12,336 nucleotides of DNA from CAZVWJ01 sp964631325 (GTDB taxonomy: Bacteria; T1Sed10-126). Positions 5,665-11,839 of the stretch are shown here, in pieces. Under the pieces are notes generated by a model. The model did not search any database, was not told the DNA's origin, and was given only the letters and a program-made list of their open reading frames with translations. The translations under genes and the position numbers were made by a program. The stretch is taken from the NCBI GenBank assembly GCA_964631325.1, contig CAZVWJ010000063.1, positions 1 through 12,336 on the forward strand, written 5' to 3'. Within the stretch, counting starts at the first letter, position 1. Every line of letters starts with the position of its first letter.

Positions 5665-6738
5665 GTGGTTAAAAAGTTTTATTTTCTAACATTTTTCTTA
5701 CCAATTATAGTGTTTTCAATAACTTTTTCTGCAACTTCTGGTCAAGCGGATCCTTCCATTAGTCAATCAAAAAAAGATCATAATATTAGGGTAAAGATCT
5801 TAGAACCCGAGGAAAAATTCAAAGTAGGGCAAAATATAAACGTAAAAGTTAAAATAAAAAACACTGGTTCAAAAAAGTTAAGAGTTAAAAATCCAGGCCT
5901 AAGAACGATTAAAGTGTTTAAAGAAGCTAAGCAAAAAGGACTACCAAAAGGGGTAATGGAAAGGACAACTTATGAGGGAGGATATGGTTATAGCAGGTTA
6001 GACCCAGGAGAAATTATATCTACATCAGTGCCGGTAATGAGTTCACCGGGAGAAATTGATGAAATTTGGCCTCCGGGGGAACATGTGATTCAGGTTTCTT
6101 ACATGGGAAAATATTCAAATAAAGTAACAATAACAGTGGAGGAATTCCCAGGATGGGAGGAAAAATATAAGCGATGGAGAAATTATCAATATGAAGGATT
6201 AAAACGGAAAGAATTTGAGGTACTAAGAAATTATGTGGAAAATTATAAATTTTCTGAGGACCCTATTTCATATCAAATGTATGGGAAATATTTACAACAA
6301 GCGATTGTTGCGGGACGTAAAAAAAATGAAACAAAAATAATGAGAATAATAAATCGAGCAATAGAGAATTTTGGGAAGAAGGGAAAACTACTGAGGTTGA
6401 AAGCGAATTTATTACAAAAACAAGGTAAAATTAAAAAAGCGATAAAATTATATGCAAAAAGCTATAAGGAAAGGGGGGTAGACCTTTATGAGGAGGGGGT
6501 AATTAGGAACGAGAATAAATTTAGAGAAAAGAACAAACTTCCTACCTTAGTTGAATTGGGAAAATATTTGATCAAAAAGACAAACGGAACTTTAAAAAAA
6601 ATATCGATCGCAGCATTAGCTTTTGCTTATGAGAGAAAAGGTGAGGTTAGAAAAGCTATCGAAATTATGAGATCAACCAAGCACTCTGAAGAAATAATAA
6701 AAGAATGGCGAAAGAAACACGGTCTAAAAAAGAAATAA
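5665..6738 (+). CDS. Exported protein with beta-sandwich and TPR-like repeats
   Basis: I do not recognise a named family. The 357-residue protein begins with a signal peptide (VKK, then a hydrophobic stretch to about 22, probable cleavage after SGQA near 26). No lipobox cysteine is present. Residues about 36-165 look like an all-beta, Ig-like domain of the BsuPI or CARDB kind (VKILEPEEKFKVGQNINVKV, then KIKNTG and DPGE turns). The C-terminal half is rich in Lys and Glu with two helical hairpins resembling TPR units (about 240-275 and 315-345). The start is GTG 5665, with GAGGTG 6 bases upstream; GTG 5656 lies inside that signal. The gene is more AT-rich than its neighbours. It follows the small membrane protein in a probable operon. 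Confidence 0.7.
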   Translation: MVKKFYFLTFFLPIIVFSITFSATSGQADPSISQSKKDHNIRVKILEPEEKFKVGQNINVKVKIKNTGSKKLRVKNPGLRTIKVFKEAKQKGLPKGVMERTTYEGGYGYSRLDPGEIISTSVPVMSSPGEIDEIWPPGEHVIQVSYMGKYSNKVTITVEEFPGWEEKYKRWRNYQYEGLKRKEFEVLRNYVENYKFSEDPISYQMYGKYLQQAIVAGRKKNETKIMRIINRAIENFGKKGKLLRLKANLLQKQGKIKKAIKLYAKSYKERGVDLYEEGVIRNENKFREKNKLPTLVELGKYLIKKTNGTLKKISIAALAFAYERKGEVRKAIEIMRSTKHSEEIIKEWRKKHGLKKK

Positions 6739-6800
6739 AATTCAAAATATGACTCACCTAAAATAATTTACCTACTGGTTACTATGAACTGATCTAATTG

Positions 6801-6908
6801 AGTAACTCCAAGTAGCGACTGAGTAATCTTCAAAAATTTTCTTGCAATTTCACAGTAACTTCAGAGGTTTACAGTAGTTAACAGTAACTTTACAGTAATT
6901 TCACAGTA
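6801..6908. repeat. Helically phased AGTA/ACAGTAA arrays 3 and 4
   Basis: AGTA occurs at 6801, 6811 and 6822 (steps 10, 11), then at 6854, 6873, 6883, 6894 and 6905 (steps 19, 10, 11, 11). The second group has the unit TTACAGTAACT. The 19-10-11 steps repeat those of array 1, and the 10-11-11 steps those of array 2. The interval 6739-7197 contains no gene that I can support; besides the arrays it holds the 34-bp repeat and the antitoxin promoter. Confidence 0.65.
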
Positions 6909-6951
6909 AGACGAACCGCTTTTTGCTTATTTCTGAAAACGTTCTTCGTGG

Positions 6952-6985
6952 TTATCCTTTGGGCTCTGGGAAACCGTGTGATGAG
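6952..6985. repeat. 34-bp direct repeat, right copy
   Basis: This is the partner of 2501-2534 (32 of 34 identical). A short TTGCTTATT motif is also shared between array and repeat in both places (2467-2475 and 6923-6931), extending the conserved module. Confidence 0.75.
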
Positions 6986-7120
6986 CATGTGTTCCCCTCA
7001 AGGAGCAGGAGGCGACATCGTTGTGTTCGAAACCGGTCGACCCCGCCCGATTCTCCGTTTTTCTTGTCGTGATTTTACTCGTAACCACTTGTATTATTGG
7101 TAAGAGTGTTAAAACATTTT

Positions 7121-7175
7121 TTGACATTTGGGTTGTTAGGGCTTAAAATATACACGGAAGGTATACAATGTATAT
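7121..7175 (+). promoter_or_regulatory. Promoter and operator of the RHH/PIN pair
   Basis: TTGACA (7121-7126) and TAAAAT (7144-7149) are exactly 17 bp apart. Overlapping and following the -10 are three related boxes, ATATAC (7148-7153), GTATAC (7161-7166) and GTATAT (7170-7175), the outer two inverted. This is a plausible site for autorepression by the ribbon-helix-helix antitoxin. Confidence 0.75.
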
Positions 7176-7197
7176 ATAAAAATAGGGAGTGATACTT

Positions 7198-7515
7198 TTG
7201 CAGACTAAACAGATTCACCTTAACATTCCGGAAAAATTGGTAGAGAAGACGGATGTCGCTGCTGAAGTCCTTTTTAAGAATAGGACGGATATTGTCAAAG
7301 AAGCGTTGTACCAGTATTTAAGCGAATTAGAGGTGCAGGATGAATTAAAGGAGAAAGCCGTGGAAAAATATCTTGAAGGGGAAATTGAGTTTGGTGCTCT
7401 TGAAGCGTTTATTGGCAAACGGGAGGCAGAATCAGTCCGCGCTTCCAAAGAAATTTACGATCAAGGAGAAGAACTGGCGGAGGAAATGGCAGGCAAATTA
7501 GAAGATGCCTCCTGA
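7198..7515 (+). CDS. Ribbon-helix-helix antitoxin of a PIN-toxin pair
   Basis: The protein has about 105 residues. The first 45 (KQIHLNIPEKL, then a helix and NRTDIVKEALYQYL) have the beta-strand/helix/helix pattern of CopG/Arc-type DNA-binding proteins. The acidic helical C-terminal part (about 50-105) would bind and block the toxin. The start is TTG 7198 with GGGAG 8 bases upstream; GTG 7189 overlaps that signal. The gene overlaps the toxin gene by 11 bp, consistent with translational coupling. By family it should bind its own promoter, where box repeats are seen. It is functionally comparable to VapB but longer than most. Confidence 0.8.
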   Translation: MQTKQIHLNIPEKLVEKTDVAAEVLFKNRTDIVKEALYQYLSELEVQDELKEKAVEKYLEGEIEFGALEAFIGKREAESVRASKEIYDQGEELAEEMAGKLEDAS

Positions 7516-8032
7516 TTTTGTAGTGGACACCTGCGCCCTCGTTTCAATCGCTCTGTCCGATTTTCCTGAGGAAATTATCTCTACCGGCCGGTGGCATACC
7601 ACGGGAGTTGTAAGGAATGAACTGCAGGAGATGCGGGAATACGGTGATAAACTGGCTGAAGCGGCTTCGGATATGCTCGTTAGAATTGGGGATAATGAAG
7701 TAATTAATCTACATTTGGTGAAAAGAGAAACACCTGGAATGTCAAAGGTGGACGTCGGTGAAGCTTCCTGCGTGAAATTAGCGAAAAAAATAGAAGCTGA
7801 TTACCTGTTGACCGATGATCATCGGGCCTCTTACCAGTTAAAAAAACTTTTACAGGCAGAAGCTGAAACGACAAAATTAGTTCATTCCCCGATTTTATTT
7901 CAAATGTTGCTAAAACGGGAAATAATTTCAAAAGAAAGGGCAATCCGGCAGGTCACCAAAATTTCACGGCAACGTGACTGGCGGGATTCGGCTTTGTTTA
8001 CTTATGCCCTCCGGGTCTTCAGAGAAGAGTAG
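7505..8032 (+). CDS. PIN-domain toxin (VapC-like ribonuclease)
   Basis: The 175-residue protein has the acidic pattern of PIN nucleases: D8 (FVVDTCAL), E39 (VRNEL), D83 with E86 (VDVGEASCVKLAKK) and D104-D105 (LLTDDHRA). Such proteins cleave RNA with Mg2+ and form toxins neutralised by the upstream gene's product. It is longer than classical VapC (about 130-140 residues) because of a helical C-terminal extension of about 45 residues (from SPILFQML), so it may belong to a distinct PIN subfamily. ATG 7505 overlaps the antitoxin gene; there is no strong ribosome binding site, so translation is probably coupled. The RNA target is not predictable. Confidence 0.8.
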   Translation: MPPDFVVDTCALVSIALSDFPEEIISTGRWHTTGVVRNELQEMREYGDKLAEAASDMLVRIGDNEVINLHLVKRETPGMSKVDVGEASCVKLAKKIEADYLLTDDHRASYQLKKLLQAEAETTKLVHSPILFQMLLKREIISKERAIRQVTKISRQRDWRDSALFTYALRVFREE

Positions 8033-8357
8033 CAATCAATCCGGTCGTCCCCGCCATTAATTTAGCCCAAAGCCTCAAGCTTAAAGCTACTAGCTGTTCT
8101 CTCCGATGAGTTTCTCTCGACTCTGTCTGTCAGGCCTCGCTCCATCAGGAATCCAGGCGGGACAAAATCACACCGTACGTCCTGTGCGCCTAGGCGGTAC
8201 AGGCGAAATGATTTATAGAACTCTTCGGTAAATTCAACCCGGGCTAAGGATTAGCTGTGCCAGAAGGATAAGGGGGAGGCTAATAGCTTTAGCTGTCCGA
8301 GCACATAAGAATAGTGGCTAATTTTGAAGTTGGTGCCGGTCTTTTCCGAGGTTGATT
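8033..8357. other. Intergenic interval with a GC-rich palindrome
   Basis: No gene is supported in these 325 bp. At 8181-8203 CCTGT, CGCC, GGCG and ACAGG form a nested inverted repeat centred on CTAG (8190-8193). Near the left edge, CCGGTCGTCCCCGCC (8041-8055) matches 7033-7047 at 14 of 15 positions, so the two copies bracket the toxin-antitoxin pair. No T-run typical of a terminator is seen. Confidence 0.5.
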
Positions 8358-8429
8358 TACGCTATACAGTATAAATATTTTTCTTACGCTAAAGAGTATA
8401 TTGACTATTTATACGCTATGGCGTATATT
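8358..8429 (+). promoter_or_regulatory. hipBA promoter with three evenly spaced operators
   Basis: Three copies of TACGCTANNNNGTATA start at 8358, 8385 and 8412, exactly 27 bp apart. The third, ATACGC-TATG-GCGTAT, is a perfect palindrome. It lies between and overlaps TTGACT (8401-8406) and TATATT (8424-8429), a promoter with 17-bp spacing. By analogy with E. coli, HipB dimers should bind these sites and repress the operon. Confidence 0.85.
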
Positions 8430-8459
8430 ATTTAAAAACAAAACAAGGAGTGAGAGGTA

Positions 8460-8708
8460 ATGAAGAATGTAATTCGGTCACCGGAGGAACTTGGACTGGC
8501 TATAAGACGCCGGCGAAAGGCTTTGTCTCTTTCCCAGGAAGAGCTGGGAGAAGAAGCGGATCTTCGGCCAGCGACCATATCGGAGCTTGAAAACGGAAAA
8601 TCCGGGGTAAAGCTCAGGACGCTTTTTGATGTTCTGGCTGCGCTCAAACTGGAAATTAACCTTGCGGCTCGCGATGAGAATAAGCGTGATATTGAGGAGA
8701 TCTTTTGA
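8460..8708 (+). CDS. hipB: HipB antitoxin, XRE-type DNA-binding protein
   Basis: The 82-residue protein consists mainly of one Cro/C1-type helix-turn-helix (about 8-62, LGLAIRRRRKALSLSQEELG through TISELENGKSG), followed by a short C-terminal strand and acidic tail. It is similar in size to E. coli HipB (88 residues). It would repress the operon at the three upstream palindromes and hold the HipA kinase inactive. The start is ATG 8460, preceded by AAGGAG and GAGAGG. Its stop overlaps the hipA start (TGATG), showing translational coupling. Confidence 0.88.
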   Translation: MKNVIRSPEELGLAIRRRRKALSLSQEELGEEADLRPATISELENGKSGVKLRTLFDVLAALKLEINLAARDENKRDIEEIF

Positions 8709-10024
8709 TGCCCCGGCCCCGTAAGCATGAGCCTCTGGATGTTTATATAAACAGTCGTCTTGTCGGGAAATTTTGTAAACAGCCTGATGGAGTAGTGTAC
8801 TTTGAGTATGCCCCCGATTGGCTTGAATGGGAGCATGCATTCCCGGTCTCCATTTCACTCCCGCTTCGTGAAGACCGTTACGTTGGAGAACCAGTGATCG
8901 CCGTATTTGATAACTTGTTGCCCGACGTCGAGGAAATTCGGACCAAAGTTGCTCGCCGCCTGCAGGCTGACGGGACGGATACATTCAGTCTGCTCAGCGC
9001 CATCGGTCAGGATTGCGTGGGCGCTCTGCAATTTTTACCGGAGAACAAAGAACCCAACGATCCCAATAAAATTGAGGGGGAACCAATCGCCGACGAGAAA
9101 ATCGCTGAGAAACTGCGCAATCTTCCGGAGAATCCTCTCGGCCTGGAGGACGAGAATGATTTCCGAATATCAATTGCCGGAGCTCAGGAGAAATGGACAC
9201 TGCTTCGCCACGAAGATCAATGGAAGGAACCCGTGGGAGCGACTCCGACCACCCATATACTGAAACCAAAAATTGGCAGCCGGACCCGGGGGATTGATTT
9301 AACATTTAGCGTAGAAAATGAACATTTCTGTCTGGAATTCATTCGGGCTCTGGGGTTGCCCGCGGCCCGCACGGGAATTGTCGATTTTAACGGCGAAAAA
9401 AACCTGGTTGTCAAACGCTTCGACCGTCGGTTTACGGACGATGGCCGACTTTTGCGAGTGCCTCAGGAAGATTTGTGTCAGGCGCTTTCCGTGCCTCCTA
9501 CCCGTAAATACGAGCGAGACGGAGGCCCGGGGATGGTTGATATTCTTGATTTCCTGCAAGCCGCGGACAATCCAGTCCAGGATCGTCTATTCTTTTTTAA
9601 AGCCCAGGTGGTCAACTGGCTACTTGGTGCTCCTGACGGCCATGCCAAGAACTTCAGCATTTTCATTAAACCGGGCAGTCATTTTGCAATGGCTCCCCTC
9701 TACGATGTAATGTCGCTGCAACCAAACCTCGATAACGATGAGATACGCCAGAATAAAATGAAACTGGCCATGGCTATAGGCGACAGTCGCCACTACAGGG
9801 TTAAAGAAGTTGCCCCGAGACATTTCAGGGGAACAGCCCGTGCGGCTGGGCTTTCGCATTCAAAAATTACTTCCGCTTTTGAATCAATCAACCGGGCTAT
9901 ACCCGAAGCCCTGGAACAAACTTGCAAACAAATGCCGGCTGACTTTCCAGGTAAACTGATGGAGTCAGTTGTTGAAGGAATTAAGTCGAGGCGATGCTTG
10001 TTGGAATATGAGCTTACCGATTAA
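8708..10024 (+). CDS. hipA: HipA serine/threonine kinase toxin
   Basis: The 438-residue protein is close to E. coli HipA (440). It has the N-terminal subdomain (VYINSRLVGKF, DNLLPD near 70) and the HipA_C kinase fold. The SIAGAQEK loop contains S155, equivalent to autophosphorylated Ser150. KRFDR and PQEDLCQAL motifs follow. The catalytic aspartate is D310 in PDGHAKNFSIF, and the metal-binding aspartate D333 in LYDVMS. All expected key residues are present. In E. coli HipA phosphorylates glutamyl-tRNA synthetase, halts translation and causes persistence; the same target is likely but not proven here. ATG 8708 is used, overlapping the hipB stop. An upstream TTG at 8705 is in frame but unlikely. 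Confidence 0.93.
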   Translation: MPRPRKHEPLDVYINSRLVGKFCKQPDGVVYFEYAPDWLEWEHAFPVSISLPLREDRYVGEPVIAVFDNLLPDVEEIRTKVARRLQADGTDTFSLLSAIGQDCVGALQFLPENKEPNDPNKIEGEPIADEKIAEKLRNLPENPLGLEDENDFRISIAGAQEKWTLLRHEDQWKEPVGATPTTHILKPKIGSRTRGIDLTFSVENEHFCLEFIRALGLPAARTGIVDFNGEKNLVVKRFDRRFTDDGRLLRVPQEDLCQALSVPPTRKYERDGGPGMVDILDFLQAADNPVQDRLFFFKAQVVNWLLGAPDGHAKNFSIFIKPGSHFAMAPLYDVMSLQPNLDNDEIRQNKMKLAMAIGDSRHYRVKEVAPRHFRGTARAAGLSHSKITSAFESINRAIPEALEQTCKQMPADFPGKLMESVVEGIKSRRCLLEYELTD

Positions 10025-10052
10025 GCGCTAATAAATACTACTAAGAAAATAT

Positions 10053-10085
10053 CCTCTATCCTTAAGTAACCGGTAAAAATGTTAG
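10053..10085 (+). repeat. Orphan IS110 left-end sequence
   Basis: These 33 bp match the first 33 bp of the IS110 element (667-699) at 30 positions, then similarity stops. No transposase or bridge RNA follows. The common start, CCTCTATCC, independently supports the left-end boundary. The preceding bases (AAAATAT) differ from those at the complete element. It is probably a relic of a related insertion. Confidence 0.65.
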
Positions 10086-10158
10086 GGATCCACAATGAAC
10101 GGGGAAAAAAAGATTTGGCTGACAGGATCTGAATCGCGATTATTTTACCAGAGCCCAC

Positions 10159-10419
10159 AACTGTAATCTTTCTAAAGCGCAAACAGCGTTGCTCAGCCCG
10201 GCGCTGACGCATTGCGCTACTCTCCGCTTCTACCTTCCCAGCTTTAAAGACAGCCGGCCCATCCCGGCCGGTCGGTTATCATTTTCAACACCATTACTCC
10301 GGTTTTCTTTTTACAGCTCTGAATCGAGTATGGTTTAATACAGTTGGCAGTGACAATGAGCAAAATTAGAGAAGTGAAGGGGCAGCTGCAACTTTCAATC
10401 TTTCAACCTTTCAACCTCC
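10159..10419. repeat. Structured 253-bp intergenic repeat, copy 2
   Basis: This is the second copy of the segment at 296-548, 261 bp long because CAACCTTT is duplicated near the end. The paired elements AGCGCAA/TTGCGCT and GCCGG/CCGGC are intact. With the orphan left end it fills most of the 556-bp gap between hipA and fic; there is no gene in that gap. Confidence 0.75.
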
Positions 10420-10479
10420 TGGAACTTGTGGCCGGATGGTTCTTATTAATGTCTATCTTTTTACAGGACTACATTCCTA

Positions 10480-10514
10480 TTGTTATTAAAGTTTTATCGG
10501 CTATACTTTAATAA
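10480..10514 (+). promoter_or_regulatory. fic promoter covered by a palindrome
   Basis: TTGTTA (10480-10485) and TATACT (10502-10507) are 16 bp apart. A perfect 10-bp inverted repeat, TTATTAAAGT (10483-10492) and ACTTTAATAA (10505-10514), overlaps both hexamers. A related half-site, TTTTAATAAAGC, recurs at 10547-10557. This is a likely operator, perhaps for the winged-helix tail of the Fic protein. Confidence 0.65.
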
Positions 10515-10580
10515 GCTTAGTAAATTAGGCATATGTTCAAGTAGGTTTTAATAAAGCTGGTTATTTGAGGGGATTAGAAA

Positions 10581-11744
10581 ATGAGCGGGCGTGCCGGACA
10601 GTTTGTCACCCAAATGGAAGATTATAAGGCGTTTATTCCGGCGGAGTTACCCCCGGATAATCCTCCGGTGGAGATTGATCTGGAGATGCAATCGCTTCTG
10701 TCAGAAGCGGATCGTTCTCTTGGGAAACTGGATGGTATTACTCGTGTTTTACCCAATCCGGATCTTTTTGTGCTGATGTATATGCGTCACGAAGCCGTGT
10801 TAAGTTCGCAAATCGAAGGAACCCAGAGTAGCCTGGAAAATGTTCTGGAATATGAGGCAGGCAGACCCGAAGAATCAGAGGAAAAAGAACGTGATGTTCA
10901 AGAAGTTATAAACTACATTGAGGCGATGCGTTACGGTTTGGATCGCATGGAGGAATTACCGCTTTCGCTTCGTTTACTTCGTGAAATTCACGAAATATTA
11001 ATGCAGGGAGTTCGAGGAAACCAGCGGGAGCCCGGTCAGTTCCGGCAGTCACAAAATTGGGTGGGGGCTTCACAATTAAACATCAAGGACGCAGAGTATG
11101 TGCCGCCGCCCCCTCAACAAATGAAGAAGGCTCTCTATAATCTGGAAGAGTTTATCCGGACGGATGAGGCTGAGTTAAGGTTGCCACCATTAATTCAATG
11201 CGGAATTGCGCATGCTCAATTTGAGACTATCCATCCCTTTTTGGACGGGAATGGACGTATTGGCCGGTTGTTGATTGTATTTATTCTCTGCTGTAAAAAT
11301 ATCATCCAGGAACCAATTCTTTATATCAGTCACTACATGAACGCTAATAAACTCGAATATTACGAACGTTTACAGAAAATCCGGAAAGCAGGGGATTGGG
11401 AGGGATGGTTGAAGTTTTTCCTTGAGGGGGTTAGTAAGGTCAGCAGTGCTGCGACGGAGACAACGGAAGCGATTCATCAACTACGCAAGCGGGATAAAGA
11501 ACGGGCTACAGAACAAATTCAGAGTCAATATATTTCGCCGCTTCATGATTACCTCTTCAAGAATCCTGTGCTGACAATTAACATGGCCAAAGATTATTTA
11601 AACTGTTCTTATCCCACGGCTCAAAATTTAATAACTGAGCTTGTTGAGATGGGTCTCCTCGAAGAAGTCGGTGAACGAAAACGGAATAGACTTTATCGAT
11701 ATAACGAATACATGGAGTTGTTCGATCGGTTAAGTATAGAATAG
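10581..11744 (+). CDS. Class II Fic protein AMP-transferase with C-terminal winged helix
   Basis: The 387-residue protein would transfer AMP from ATP to a hydroxyl side chain of a target protein. An N-terminal Fic_N-type domain carries the inhibitory helix motif S75-S-Q-I-E79-G80, which fits (S/T)xxxE(G/N) and is placed before the Fic core, defining class II. E79 should block ATP gamma-phosphate binding. The Fic motif HPFLDGNGRIGR at 218-229 is intact, with catalytic H218. The C-terminal part (about 315-387, NMAKDYLNCSYPTAQNLITELVEMGLL) is a winged helix-turn-helix. The architecture resembles Shewanella SoFic. The start is ATG 10581 with GAGGGG about 9 bases upstream. The promoter palindrome suggests autoregulation. 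The target is unknown. Confidence 0.92.
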   Translation: MSGRAGQFVTQMEDYKAFIPAELPPDNPPVEIDLEMQSLLSEADRSLGKLDGITRVLPNPDLFVLMYMRHEAVLSSQIEGTQSSLENVLEYEAGRPEESEEKERDVQEVINYIEAMRYGLDRMEELPLSLRLLREIHEILMQGVRGNQREPGQFRQSQNWVGASQLNIKDAEYVPPPPQQMKKALYNLEEFIRTDEAELRLPPLIQCGIAHAQFETIHPFLDGNGRIGRLLIVFILCCKNIIQEPILYISHYMNANKLEYYERLQKIRKAGDWEGWLKFFLEGVSKVSSAATETTEAIHQLRKRDKERATEQIQSQYISPLHDYLFKNPVLTINMAKDYLNCSYPTAQNLITELVEMGLLEEVGERKRNRLYRYNEYMELFDRLSIE

Positions 11745-11839
11745 CGTGTAAAAGCCAACTTAAAGCCGGTATTTTATCTCGGACTACATTGCTCTGGCGA
11801 TTTTGGGGTGCAATGACCCGGGAGAAGGTGAGACTATCC

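Noticed and set aside
6852..6908. Array resembling a Pho box (TTAACA units at 11-bp steps)
   Set aside because: No phosphate gene is near, and the sister arrays have different cores; the likeness is to spacing common to many direct-repeat sites.
6927..7127. 66-codon minus-strand frame
   Set aside because: It lies across the 34-bp repeat and the intergenic module, without a start signal or recognisable protein features.
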